In this document: positions 11,901-24,462 of the stretch, one piece after another
How the letters are laid out: each line of letters starts with the position of its first letter
How positions within the stretch are numbered: the first letter of the stretch is position 1
Source of the DNA: Perkinsus marinus ATCC 50983
Lineage: Eukaryota > Perkinsozoa > Perkinsida > Perkinsidae
Reading direction: 5' to 3'
NCBI RefSeq assembly: GCF_000006405.1
Contig: NW_003213889.1
Span: 423,860 to 482,585 of the forward strand
DNA: 58,726 bases
Notes under the pieces: generated by a model
Seen by the model: the letters and a program-made list of their open reading frames with translations, nothing else
The model's database searches: none
Told to the model about the DNA's origin: nothing
Position numbers and translations under genes: made by a program

Positions 11901-12144
11901 CGCTGGTGGGTCTTGCTGACGTACAGGGACTTCGAACAAAGCATCTGCGTGAATCAGGTTATGCTCCTCAATAAATGAGGGGTCATCCACTGGTTGACAC
12001 CCAGTTCCGAAGTTTAAACTCACCATCGCTAGAATCTGACAATTCGTCCGACACTTCTCCAGAAGTAAGGTCGCTCGTATTTTCTTGCATATCATCCCGG
12101 TCGTTGCTGCTGAGAAAGATCTTAACGTGGCATAACAAGCTCAT
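8956..12144 (-). CDS. MULE-type transposase with SWIM zinc finger (left copy)
   Basis: This is the mirror of the right-arm gene at 24463-27651. Exons are 12144-12024, 11989-10591 and 9992-8956, separated by a 34-nt and a ~598-nt intron. The product carries the three MULE catalytic regions (AVDGTFNL, AVIDGSDAIHRAL, RTNNSVERLNKE) and a C-terminal SWIM finger (CTC-RHWALDQ-CCSH). In this copy the reading frame is interrupted by two single-base differences from the right copy, in the A run near 11090 and near 11020. Elsewhere it is the better copy, being intact near 11900 and 9650 where the right copy is shifted. The transposase presumably cuts at the terminal repeats; the SWIM finger and the Cys/His-rich N-terminal part may bind DNA. 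Confidence 0.75.
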
Positions 12145-12591
12145 TGTCTATTTTTATGATACATGCTTAACACACAATGCTTAAGACAGTTCAACTCGAC
12201 ATACCAGGCAGTGATACACGCTGAGAACTAATGTCGGAACATTTCGAAATTTTCTCAGCAGCATTGGAACTATTATTGTATTTTCCTATTCCATAGATAT
12301 GTTGGTCATACTGTGTTGCTCACACGATATAATCAGCATATCTAGGATAGTACGATAGTGTGATATACGCTATATCATGAAATTTATATGATTTGACAAA
12401 TGAGATTTGTCCACGATTGACCCATTGCACGTCGCGACAGCGTACCTGTTTACAGAACTACTGCTTTCTTCAGCCTCATGACCAGTACTGGCGACTTCTT
12501 GTGGTGCTTGAATGCCATCACCAGTGGCATACGTCCGAGAATGCCGTTCCGCATCTTGCCGGCACGGGTCTGAAAGAGAATATGTTCTTGC
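12145..12591. other. Spacer between transposase and helicase genes
   Basis: This 447-bp AT-rich interval (mirror 24016-24462) lies between two genes read in the same direction. It contains several TATATC/GATATA runs around 12300-12400 and no ORF of note. It is the likely promoter region of the transposase gene and 3' region of the helicase gene. Confidence 0.5.
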
Positions 12592-14673
12592 TCAACAGTC
12601 GCTGCCTGAGTTTGTACGGGACATCAGTAAGTCGACCATACCTAAGATGTGTCTTAGATTCGCTGCATCTGATACAAAGCCTTCGCTGATAGCTCGATCC
12701 GCCAAGTCGCCCGCTATCTGATCCAATTGTTCTGAGCTTGGCTTCGGGAAGGTGAGATTCAACTTTTCGTTCAGCATCTCATAGAACCCGAGTTGTGCTT
12801 CTATTGACATATTCTCGACCTTGTTGCTCAGCGTAGCCCTTGCCGCACAATAGAAAACCGGATTGACTGGGTCACCAGTTATAGAGCTGTTCCGCGTGGT
12901 GTAGTGCTGCGAGACCAGTGAGATAAATCTGAATTTTCTCAGCTCATTCCCGAATCCGTTAATTGTTTGTTGTAGAGAAGTGATAGCATCGTTGAAGATG
13001 GGGTCACCAGCAGGTACAGGTGCGTGCTGTTCGGGTGTCCTAGGGCTCCTCGGCAATGGCTCACTGTTCAGCCAGCTAATCCGAGCACATTCCCCGTCGA
13101 ACTGCAATGCTGCAGGATCCATCGTGAAGATTGGAAATATATCAGCATTGTTGAGAGTATTCTTCAGAGGGAAAACCTTGATACAGTGAGCACCAGGTAC
13201 CCGACTGAGAACCGTGTATGCAATACCTCTCAACCACTGGGCGTTCCAGAATGGACTAACATCGTCTAGGGCTCTTTCAGAGGTTCGACGTTTTGGGCCC
13301 AAATCGAAATTAGCCCAGACTCCAGCCAGCGTGGTTCCGACCACCCTATGGGCTGTTATTGCATAGCATGGAGTTAGCGGTATCTGTCGACGCTCAAATA
13401 TAATCTCATTCGAAGGACCCCTGACGATCATAGTTTCGCGCTTCACATGCATCGCCCTCTCGTAGTGATCGAATTTAACAACAACAGTTGGCTCGTCGAA
13501 CTGATCGATATATATCCTCTGCACCGTGCCCATTGCGCCGTTCGAAAATCTCACTGACTGGCTTCGACGATGGCTATTCGCAGTTGCCATGACACGACAG
13601 CCCGTCTTCAGTATAACCCGTGGCTTATAACCCAGCCGAGCGACCGCAGCGAAGTTGAAGGATGACGGAGTGGACTCCACAGTGTCCACACACTGGAACT
13701 CGTACCTTCTCCCAGGTAATCTGTTGATGAGCTCTTCATTCCTTCTATCTACTTCGCTGTTTGTCAGGCATATCGTCGTATGGGGAAACCTACAGTGAGT
13801 GTGCAAGTTGGGATCCAACAGAATATCAGAAACCATTGGGAAGTATTCCCACGAAGTAGGCCAACGCGCCCTACCTAGGCTGCACTTCTCCTCCATCTCT
13901 GTCTCTTATCATTTGAAGGAGTTGCAGAGACTGCTCTGAGAATATAGGGATTCCTGGTTGTATCCGTTGGGAGGAGCGGATCTCCCTGAGCAGGTCGAGA
14001 TATCGGATGTCTTGGCATCTATGGTAGCTAGTTAGATATGATATCGTTGGATTCATCCTATCCCATGCATCAGCCTCCCAGAATGGCTTCAATGGATATC
14101 GCTCTGGAGGGAACTTTTCGTCGGTCATCGGGTCCACTCTTCCACTCTGGCAAGGATCGCCAACGAGAATCACCATTGCGTCTGCAAAGGGGCTCTCGGC
14201 ATGGGGCCAGCATCGGAGCATCTAATGTCTCTTATAGCATTCGCTAATCCATCAAATACACTTGCATGGAGCGCCTCGACTTCGTCGATGACCAGTACAA
14301 GACCTTTCGCACGTATATCTCCGTGACCATGGCTTCTGAAATACCGATATATGCGTGCAGAAATTTCCGATGAGCTCCTCAAATATGAATTATCACCGAC
14401 CCTTCCAGTGTTGCTGAAACCGAGCCCAAAGTAACCCATGATTGTACTGCCGTCGAGCTGATCGGCCACGATTCCGCTCCATCCGAGGGGAACCACGACA
14501 TGTTCATTCTTCAATGCAGAGATCAGCGTCTTGGTAAGGAAAGTTTTCCCGCATCCAGGAAACCCTGTAATGTAGTGGTAACGCTGTGGCCGCTCACTTC
14601 GGCAATCGTTGATAATCTTGTGGTACACCCGCTGCTGTTGAGCATCAAGAGCACTAATGTGAGGACTGGTCAT
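12592..14673 (-). CDS. PIF1-like SF1 helicase (left copy)
   Basis: This is the mirror of 21935-24015, with an 85-nt intron at 13874-13790. Walker A (GFPGCGKT), Walker B (LVLVIDEVEAL), motif III (VILVGDPCQ) and the C-terminal motif VI region (CYAITAHRVVGTTL) are present in PIF1 order. About 690 codons. There is one frame change close to 14205, between Walker B and motif III, shared with the right copy; motif III itself is in frame here but shifted by a one-base deletion in the right copy. PIF1 helicases unwind 5'-3' and help strand-displacement synthesis, so a transposon-borne copy may aid replication or repair of the element. Confidence 0.75.
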
Positions 14674-14679
14674 AAATGG

Positions 14680-16680
14680 GACAGGAGAAATGGCAGAAGC
14701 TCCTGATCAGTGATCACGTGACATATTATCAACATGTGGTTCTCTCAAACAACAACAACAACAACAACAACGATGGTGATAATGATGATGACGATAATAA
14801 TAAAAATGGTGATCATGATGAAATGACAGTATCTATTACCAGTGATAATGTTATCTTGATGATACCGGAAACCCTAGCTGCGATAAGTAATCTGACGACA
14901 AAAATGGTCATAGTTCCTACCTAATGCTACAGTGCTGTACGCTGTATAGTGTGCCACTGTTTTTAGCATCGCTGTTGATCATATTGCTAGTACCATCGTT
15001 GGTACTGTCGTGCGTGTCACAATCTGTGACTATCATTGTAATTGATGCGATGATTGCCGTTTGTTTTTACCATTTATTGCCATCAGTGTCATTCTTTGTT
15101 ATGAACTATTCCCATGCCGGCGACTATTATTCTTATGATGGTGACTGATGGTCAATTATAGTCACTGACTGTAATCGCTGGTCATCTTGGTGTGATCGTC
15201 GCTGATACTCTCACACCCTCGTGACAAAGCTTGTCATGACTATTGTCGTGATTTTCGTTAACGCTATGCCTGCTCCTGTGACTGTTATCAGTCACTGATA
15301 GTAATTAATGTTGCTGTCATAATTACTGATGTTGTTATAGCTATTATCACCGTGTACTGATAATGTTATCATTGTCACTGTTGACCCTGATGTGATGACT
15401 ACTATATCTATTCATACGGCGGTGACCACGTATCTCGTCCGTTTTTACCATTGTCATTTTCATGTTAATTAACTATTCTTCTTCCAGCGCCCGTTTTTCT
15501 CATGACTGTGATTATTGTTGTTGGTCATTCGGTATGATCATTGCTGGTACTCTCATACCCTTGTGACTATATTCATTATTGTTCTGAGTATCATCGTTAA
15601 GTGATATTTGAAAAGTATCACTACTGTTACTTCCAGCTCCTATGTTTTGTTCATTGTTTTTATTCGTAATCTTGTGGCTATCAATCGTTATTCTCACTGT
15701 TGTCATTGAGTATTTTTATTGGTTAGATTGTTGTTTGAATAGCAATAATACTCACAACACGAGGACCAGTAGTGACAGTAGTAGCTATAACAGTATCAGT
15801 AAAAGTTTTACTGTAAAACGACAACAACATTGATTGGTAAAGGTCACAATGATATCAATAGTATGAGCTAAAAGAGTACTATTCTCACACTCGTGATACG
15901 ACTATAGCGCCAACGGTAACCGTCAAACTGTGATAAAAAATATTGGTCACAACAGTCACAGGAGCAGGCCTAGCGACGAGGATGGGAAAGCTATAGCAAT
16001 GAGAACAATGTCACTGGCCACACAGATGGAGGTAACGAGAATAGTCATAACAATGGACAAAACGAATGAGATAAGCGGCAACTGACGCATGAATAGCAAT
16101 AATAATCACAATATAGTAGTAATGTATAACGGTGTCAGTAATAATGACAGCAACATTAATTACTATCAGAAACAACATTGTCGATAGTAAGGGCTACAAC
16201 AATATTATTTCTGCAATGGCGATACAGCTAACGAGCATAGAGACAGCGCTAACGGTAGCAGTCAGGCAGTGGTGATAAGTATGGAAAAGACATGACACCG
16301 AAATTAACGACAGTGGCCCCACACACAAAAGTCACGATAGCTGTCAAACAAAACAGCATTGCTACGTCAATACTGTACACCGCTAACAGTACGACAATAC
16401 AGCTTCTCATCATGTCATTCTTATATCTGTTAACTACTCTCGTTCGGCAACTGTTATTTTTATGATTGTAACTGTTGTTGGACATTTTGATGTGACAATT
16501 GCTGGCACTCTCGTACCCTTGTGACTATGATTGTCATTGTTTTGACTACCACTGTTAGATGATCTTTCAGAGCTTTGAAACTACAATTACCAGCTCCAAA
16601 TGCTATTGTAATAGTTTCTATTCGTGATGTTGCGGGATAAATTGTCATTCTTGTTGTGGCTGGATAACCCATGACTGGTC
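14680..16680. repeat. Degenerate triplet-rich region with diverged internal repeats (left)
   Basis: About 2 kb dominated by short GTT/AAC, GAT/ATC and GTCA/TGAC words, with a perfect (AAC)8 run at 14748-14771. A motif like GTCACAAGGGTAyGAGAGT recurs on the reverse strand near 15220, 15565 and 16525 in diverged form, so the region may have grown from a tandem array of larger units. Small ORFs here have strongly biased composition and are not convincing genes. Confidence 0.6.
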
Positions 16681-18411
16681 ATATGACTAGAACAAGTGCG
16701 AGAAATGGCCCCCAATCCACCCCGTCGCTGATCAAACGCCCCTATTAACAACTCGAGCCACGAGCGAATTATAGCAATGGTGTATTCCAGTCCTTTCCCC
16801 CACCCATGGTAGATGGCTCACCTACTCTTCTGGGAGCACCGTGACCAGCGAACTTGAGATGAAGGTAACTACTCCGATGATCCGGCTCGTCACTCTTCTA
16901 CTTAGCGTTACTTGATGACTTTACTCGTGTGATCATGTTAGACTGGGTGTGACGAACCACGAACTATGCATACTGATTTGATGACGTGTTAATAGATTTT
17001 CTCCTCCAACTCCCCCCTAAACTACTGGAACGCAACACTCAAAATAAGAGCAGTCACTCGCACTAGAATGTCAATATCGCCAATCCAGTGAAGATATACA
17101 AGCAGTGTAGCACTGAATAATGCCACACCAGCTACCCGTGGTTGTTTCGGGTTTAAGACAACGCAACGCAACGCAATGCTTATTGCCGGGCTTTACGGGC
17201 TAGCAGCCGATCGCCCTCAAACGTACAATAGCCGGGTCAGAAGCACCTGGGGAGACAGTGAGGCTACAACCTCGTCGACGTCAGAGATATGTGGCTGCTA
17301 CTACTACAACGAGAGAGAGAGGTAAATAATGCAAAGAGTGGGGCCCGATATAATACCTAATTTAGGTTAACCATTAGATTTAGTTTAAAACTGGGAAAAA
17401 AGGAGTTGAAACGAAGGGAAAGAAATACGACTACTATAAAGACGACGATATAGACTCCGGGCAGCTCTAACATAATATCGCATATCATGCGAAAGTGATG
17501 ACATCGCACGATATATGCTGAGCGAAGCACAGGGAAGGAAATGAACCACCAGAACAGGGTTTACACGGCAGACAGATACAGCTGTGGTTGATTAGGGGAA
17601 GTAAGTCAAGTCTACGACGGTACAGGAGACGCTCCTCTTGCTTCTTCGGCACTGGGTAGAATACACCGGGAGTCATGGTGGTGAACATCGACAGTAAGAT
17701 GGTCGAGAGCGAGAAGACATCGCGATGATTCCCAGGTCATACAGTGGACCATGCTCGCTGCAAAACCAACAGAGGTAGTGTTCAGAAAGAATAATAACCC
17801 GCTGTCACTGGTGCTGCACGTGGTGTTGGCGTCTTGTCCAGCAAGTTAATTCGGACACGGCGCATTGGTAGTACCTGGAATGACAAGAAAGAAGAACTAA
17901 CGAAGCGGGGCGAACGCGAATGCATAAAATGAGACAACTGAGCGAAAGAACACGGGAGCAACTGTTGGGCAAAGGCGGTGGCAGATACGACGTAACTCAG
18001 GGGAAAGAAAAGCCGAAGCCTGACAAAAGCCAGGTCAAATGTGAAAGCAATCCTCGACAATTAGACAGTGGTGCAGGAATAGCATGAGACAAAATCGTGA
18101 TGGGGAACGGTGTGGCATGAGATATAATGTAAGGGTAAGATAGAACAGGTATACACATAGTAGCAGGCCGCCGAATGAAACGCTAGAAAAGAGCTAAACA
18201 GGCATCAACAGAGGGAAACCCCACCTTACTCCCAGGCACCCGCTGAGGGATGTACGAGTATAGGCAGAGCCTCTGCCGCAGAGGTGGTCAAGGCTTGGCA
18301 CCGGCTATACCGAACCGGTCACCCCCACGCCACGTTGAGGCGCCAAGACCTGTGGGGGGGTTACCGCGAGGCTTTTTCTTTCAAAACGGTTTCAAAACTC
18401 AAGTTGCGCAG
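16681..18411. other. Inner part of left transposon copy, content unknown
   Basis: Two short ORFs on the minus strand (17485-17688 and 17782-18060) and their mirrors could be exons of a third gene: peptides such as MFTTMTPGVFYPVPKKQEER and LPMRRVRINLLDKTPTPRAA look non-random, and a donor-like GTACTACC lies between them. I do not recognise a family. Positions 18090-18411 have no mirror in the assembled right copy and end in the inner terminal repeat. Confidence 0.4.
18366..18411. repeat. Inner terminal inverted repeat of left transposon copy
   Basis: GCGAGGCTTTTTCTTTCAAA and the following 26 bases match the reverse complement of 7109-7153 with a few differences, both ending CTCAAGTTGCGCAG. 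The match is cut off by the assembly gap. It shows that the left element ends just inside the gap, about 220 bp beyond this point if the two ends are alike. Confidence 0.7.
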
Positions 18412-18511
18412 NNNNNNNNNNNNNNNNNNNNNNNNNNNNNNNNNNNNNNNNNNNNNNNNNNNNNNNNNNNNNNNNNNNNNNNNNNNNNNNNNNNNNNNNN
18501 NNNNNNNNNNN
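18412..18511. other. Assembly gap of 100 N
   Basis: Exactly 100 N, the usual placeholder for a gap of unknown length. It lies between the two inverted transposon copies, where an inverted terminus pair would defeat assembly. Confidence 0.95.
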
Positions 18512-19920
18512 TCTCATGCTATTCCTGCACCACTGTCTAATTGTCGAGGATTGCTTTCACATTTGACCTGGCTTTTGTCAGGCTTCGGCTTTTCTTTCCC
18601 CTGAGTTACGTCGTATCTGCCACCGCCTTTGCCCAACAGTTGCTCCCGTGTTCTTTCGCTCAGTTGTCTCATTTTATGCATTCGCGTTCGCCCCGCTTCG
18701 TTAGTTCTTCTTTCTTGTCATTCCAGGTACTACCAATGCGCCGTGTCCGAATTAACTTGCTGGACAAGACGCCAACACCACGTGCAGCACCAGTGACAGC
18801 GGGTTATTATTCTTTCTGAACACTACCTCTGTTGGTTTTGCAGCGAGCATGGTCCACTGTATGACCTGGGAATCATCGCGATGTCTTCTCGCTCTCGACC
18901 ATCTTACTGTCGATGTTCACCACCATGACTCCCGGTGTATTCTACCCAGTGCCGAAGAAGCAAGAGGAGCGTCTCCTGTACCGTCGTAGACTTGACTTAC
19001 TTCCCCTAATCAACCACAGCTGTATCTGTCTGCCGTGTAAACCCTGTTCTGGTGGTTCATTTCCTTCCCTGTGCTTCGCTCAGCATATATCGTGCGATGT
19101 CATCACTTTCGCATGATATGCGATATTATGTTAGAGCTGCCCGGAGTCTATATCGTCGTCTTTATAGTAGTCGTATTTCTTTCCCTTCGTTTCAACTCCT
19201 TTTTTCCCAGTTTTAAACTAAATCTAATGGTTAACCTAAATTAGGTATTATATCGGGCCCCACTCTTTGCATTATTTACTCTCTCTCTCGTTGTAGTAGT
19301 AGCAGCCACATATCTCTGACGTCGACGAGGTTGTAGCCTCACTGTCTCCCCAGGTGCTTCTGACCCGGCTATTGTACGTTTGAGGGCGATCGGCTGCTAG
19401 CCCGTAAAGCCCGGCAATAAGCATTGCGTTGCGTTGCGTTGTCTTAAACCCGAAACAACCACGGGTAGCTGGTGTGGCATTATTCAGTGCTACACTGCTT
19501 GTATATCTTCACTGGATTGGCGATATTGACATTCTAGTGCGAGTGACTGCTCTTATTTTGAGTGTTGCGTTCCAGTAGTTTAGGGGGGAGTTGGAGGAGA
19601 AAATCTATTAACACGTCATCAAATCAGTATGCATAGTTCGTGGTTCGTCACACCCAGTCTAACATGATCACACGAGTAAAGTCATCAAGTAACGCTAAGT
19701 AGAAGAGTGACGAGCCGGATCATCGGAGTAGTTACCTTCATCTCAAGTTCGCTGGTCACGGTGCTCCCAGAAGAGTAGGTGAGCCATCTACCATGGGTGG
19801 GGGAAAGGACTGGAATACACCATTGCTATAATTCGCTCGTGGCTCGAGTTGTTAATAGGGGCGTTTGATCAGCGACGGGGTGGATTGGGGGCCATTTCTC
19901 GCACTTGTTCTAGTCATATG

Positions 19921-21931
19921 ACCAGTCATGGGTTATCCAGCCACAACAAGAATGACAATTTATCCCGCAACATCACGAATAGAAACTATTACAATAGCAT
20001 TTGGAGCTGGTAATTGTAGTTTCAAAGCTCTGAAAGATCATCTAACAGTGGTAGTCAAAACAATGACAATCATAGTCACAAGGGTACGAGAGTGCCAGCA
20101 ATTGTCACATCAAAATGTCCAACAACAGTTACAATCATAAAAATAACAGTTGCCGAACGAGAGTAGTTAACAGATATAAGAATGACCATGATGAGAAGCT
20201 GTAATTGTCGTAACTGTTAAGCGGTTGTACAGTATTGAAGGTAGCAATGCTGTTATTGTTATGACAGCTATCGTGACTTTTGTGTGTGGGGCCACTGTCG
20301 TTAATTTCGGTGTCATGTCTTTTCCATACTTATCACCACTGCCTGACTGCTACCGTTAGCGCTGTCTCTATGCTCGTTAGCTGTATCGCCATTGCAGAAA
20401 TAATATTGTTGTAGCCCTTACTATCGACAATGTTGTTTCTGATAGTAATTAATGTTGCTGTCATTATTACTGACACCGTTATACATTACTACTATATTGT
20501 GATTATTATTGCTATTCATGCGTCAGTTGCCGCTTATCTCATTCGTTTTGTCCATTGTTATGACTATTCTCGTTACCTCCATCTGTGTGGCCAGTGACAT
20601 TGTTCTCATTGCTATAGCTTTCCCATCCTCGTCGCTAGGCCTGCTCCTGTGACTGTTGTGACCAATATTTTTTATCACAGTTTGACGGTTACCGTTGGCG
20701 CTATAGTCGTATCACGAGTGTGAGAATAGTACTCTTTTAGCTCATACTATTGATATCATTGTGACCTTTACCAATCAATGTTGTTGTCGTTTTACAGTAA
20801 AACTTTTACTGATACTGTTATAGCTACTACTGTCACTACTGGTCCTCGTGTTGTGAGTATTATTGCTATTCAAACAACAATCTAACCAATAAAAATACTC
20901 AATGACAACAGTGAGAATAACGATTGATAGCCACAAGATTACGAATAAAAACAATGAACAAAACATAGGAGCTGGAAGTAACAGTAGTGATACTTTTCAA
21001 ATATCACTTAACGATGATACTCAGAACAATAATGAATATAGTCACAAGGGTATGAGAGTACCAGCAATGATCATACCGAATGACCAACAACAATAATCAC
21101 AGTCATGAGAAAAACGGGCGCTGGAAGAAGAATAGTTAATTAACATGAAAATGACAATGGTAAAAACGGACGAGATACGTGGTCACCGCCGTATGAATAG
21201 ATATAGTAGTCATCACATCAGGGTCAACAGTGACAATGATAACATTATCAGTACACGGTGATAATAGCTATAACAACATCAGTAATTATGACAGCAACAT
21301 TAATTACTATCAGTGACTGATAACAGTCACAGGAGCAGGCATAGCGTTAACGAAAATCACGACAATAGTCATGACAAGCTTTGTCACGAGGGTGTGAGAG
21401 TATCAGCGACGATCACACCAAGATGACCAGCGATTACAGTCAGTGACTATAATTGACCATCAGTCACCATCATAAGAATAATAGTCGCCGGCATGGGAAT
21501 AGTTCATAACAAAGAATGACACTGATGGCAATAAATGGTAAAAACAAACGGCAATCATCGCATCAATTACAATGATAGTCACAGATTGTGACACGCACGA
21601 CAGTACCAACGATGGTACTAGCAATATGATCAACAGCGATGCTAAAAACAGTGGCACACTATACAGCGTACAGCACTGTAGCATTAGGTAGGAACTATGA
21701 CCATTTTTGTCGTCAGATTACTTATCGCAGCTAGGGTTTCCGGTATCATCAAGATAACATTATCACTGGTAATAGATACTGTCATTTCATCATGATCACC
21801 ATTTTTATTATTATCGTCATCATCATTATCACCATCGTTGTTGTTGTTGTTGTTGTTGTTTGAGAGAACCACATGTTGATAATATGTCACGTGATCACTG
21901 ATCAGGAGCTTCTGCCATTTCTCCTGTCCCA
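19921..21931. repeat. Degenerate triplet-rich region (right)
   Basis: Mirror of 14680-16680, with a perfect (GTT)8 at 21837-21860. On the plus strand the recurring word GTCACAAGGGTAyGAGAGT is seen near 20073 and 21041 and in more diverged form near 21383. Between about 20188 and 20285 this copy carries a cluster of extra single bases relative to the left copy. Confidence 0.6.
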
Positions 21932-21934
21932 TTT

Positions 21935-24015
21935 ATGACCAGTCCTCACATTAGTGCTCTTGATGCTCAACAGCAGCGGGTGTACCACAAGATTATCAAC
22001 GATTGCCGAAGTGAGCGGCCACAGCGTTACCACTACATTACAGGGTTTCCTGGATGCGGGAAAACTTTCCTTACCAAGACGCTGATCTCTGCATTGAAGA
22101 ATGAACATGTCGTGGTTCCCCTCGGATGGAGCGGAATCGTGGCCGATCAGCTCGACGGCAGTACAATCATGGGTTACTTTGGGCTCGGTTTCAGCAACAC
22201 TGGAAGGGTCGGTGATAATTCATATTTGAGGAGCTCATCGGAAATTTCTGCACGCATATATCGGTATTTCAGAAGCCATGGTCACGGAGATATACGTGCG
22301 AAAGGTCTTGTACTGGTCATCGACGAAGTCGAGGCGCTCCATGCAAGTGTATTTGATGGATTAGCGAATGCTATAAGAGACATTAGATGCTCCGATGCTG
22401 GCCCCATGCCGAGAGCCCCTTTGCAGACGCAATGGTGATTCTCGTTGGCGATCCTTGCAGAGTGGAAGAGTGGACCCGATGACCGACGAAAAGTTCCCTC
22501 CAGAGCGATATCCATTGAAGCCATTCTGGGAGGCTGATGCATGGGATAGGATGAATCCAACGATATCATATCTAACTAGCTACCATAGATGCCAAGACAT
22601 CCGATATCTCGACCTGCTCAGGGAGATCCGCTCCTCCCAACGGATACAACCAGGAATCCCTATATTCTCAGAGCAGTCTCTGCAACTCCTTCAAATGATA
22701 AGAGACAGAGATGGAGGAGAAGTGCAGCCTAGGTAGGGCGCGTTGGCCTACTTCGTGGGAATACTTCCCAATGGTTTCTGATATTCTGTTGGATCCCAAC
22801 TTGCACACTCACTGTAGGTTTCCCCATACGACGATATGCCTGACAAACAGCGAAGTAGATAGAAGGAATGAAGAGCTCATCAACAGATTACCTGGGAGAA
22901 GGTACGAGTTCCAGTGTGTGGACACTGTGGAGTCCACTCCGTCATCCTTCAACTTCGCTGCGGTCGCTCGGCTGGGTTATAAGCCACGGGTTATACTGAA
23001 GACGGGCTGTCGTGTCATGGCAACTGCGAATAGCCATCGTCGAAGCCAGTCAGTGAGATTTTCGAACGGCGCAATGGGCACGGTGCAGAGGATATATATC
23101 GATCAGTTCGACGAGCCAACTGTTGTTGTTAAATTCGATCACTACGAGAGGGCGATGCATGTGAAGCGCGAAACTATGATCGTCAGGGGTCCTTCGAATG
23201 AGATTATATTTGAGCGTCGACAGATACCGCTAACTCCATGCTATGCAATAACAGCCCATAGGGTGGTCGGAACCACGCTGGCTGGAGTCTGGGCTAATTT
23301 CGATTTGGGCCCAAAACGTCGAACCTCTGAAAGAGCCCTAGACGATGTTAGTCCATTCTGGAACGCCCAGTGGTTGAGAGGTATTGCATACACGGTTCTC
23401 AGTCGGGTACCTGGTGCTCACTGTATCAAGGTTTTCCCTCTGAAGAATACTCTCAACAATGCTGATATATTTCCAATCTTCACGATGGATCCTGCAGCAT
23501 TGCAGTTCGACGGGGAATGTGCTCGGATTAGCTGGCTGAACAGTGAGCCATTGCCGAGGAGCCCTAGGACACCCGAACAGCACGCACCTGTACCTGCTGG
23601 TGACCCCATCTTCAACGATGCTATCACTTCTCTACAACAAACAATTAACGGATTCGGGAATGAGCTGAGAAAATTCAGATTTATCTCACTGGTCTCGCAG
23701 CACTACACCACGCGGAACAGCTCTATAACTGGTGACCCAGTCAATCCGGTTTTCTATTGTGCGGCAAGGGCTACGCTGAGCAACAAGGTCGAGAATATGT
23801 CAATAGAAGCACAACTCGGGTTCTATGAGATGCTGAACGAAAAGTTGAATCTCACCTTCCCGAAGCCAAGCTCAGAACAATTGGATCAGATAGCGGGCGA
23901 CTTGGCGGATCGAGCTATCAGCGAAGGCTTTGTATCAGATGCAGCGAATCTAAGACACATCTTAGGTATGGTCGACTTACTGATGTCCCGTACAAACTCA
24001 GGCAGCGACTGTTGA
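21935..24015 (+). CDS. PIF1-like SF1 helicase (right copy)
   Basis: The start ATG at 21935 is followed by an AQQQRVYHKIINDC segment and Walker A GFPGCGKT (22043-22066), Walker B LVLVIDEVEAL (near 22310-22335), then motif III around GDPC near 22445. Exon 1 ends at 22732, a GT-AG intron covers 22733-22817, and exon 2 runs to a stop at 24013-24015. Codon AG|G spans the junction and gives PRFPHTTICLTNSEVDRRNEE, the usual post-motif-III region of PIF1 proteins. Motif VI is CYAITAHRVVGTTLAGVWAN. The frame shifts near 22400 (also in the left copy) and at the one-base deletion beside GDPC (this copy only). No Rep/HUH domain is fused, which argues against a Helitron. The ~200 C-terminal residues have no known domain. 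It lies 447 bp upstream of the transposase gene on the same strand. Confidence 0.8.
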
Positions 24016-24462
24016 GCAAGAACATATTCTCTTTCAGACCCGTGCCGGCAAGATGCGGAACGGCATTCTCGGACGTATGCCACTGGTGATGGCATTCAAG
24101 CACCACAAGAAGTCGCCAGTACTGGTCATGAGGCTGAAGAAAGCAGTAGTTCTGTAAACAGGTACGCTGTCGCGACGTGCAATGGGTCAATCGTGGACAA
24201 ATCTCATTTGTCAAATCATATAAATTTCATGATATAGCGTATATCACACTATCGTACTATCCTAGATATGCTGATTATATCGTGTGAGCAACACAGTATG
24301 ACCAACATATCTATGGAATAGGAAAATACAATAATAGTTCCAATGCTGCTGAGAAAATTTCGAAATGTTCCGACATTAGTTCTCAGCGTGTATCACTGCC
24401 TGGTATGTCGAGTTGAACTGTCTTAAGCATTGTGTGTTAAGCATGTATCATAAAAATAGACA

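Larger units (their letters stand above)
6887..18089. repeat. Left arm of 11.2-kb inverted repeat
   Basis: This segment is the reverse complement of 18512-29723 at nearly every base. Paired positions sum to 36601 near the centre and drift to 36610 at the edge, so the net indel difference is nine bases. Differences are mainly single-base indels in short runs, plus one cluster at 16340-16440. Sequence 7154-8955 of this arm (subterminal) has no ORF that I can assign. Confidence 0.9.

Noticed and set aside
8960-14250. Long plus-strand frames opposite the left transposase and helicase
   Set aside because: They are shadows of the minus-strand genes, and the same frames recur as shadows in the right arm.
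14676-14924. 82-codon frame with poly-Asn next to the helicase start
   Set aside because: It is a translation of the (AAC)8 run and surrounding triplet repeats, antisense to the gene; composition artefact.
18250-18604. Open frames crossing the central gap
   Set aside because: They are held open only by N. The left part is the inner terminal repeat and the right part belongs to the other copy.
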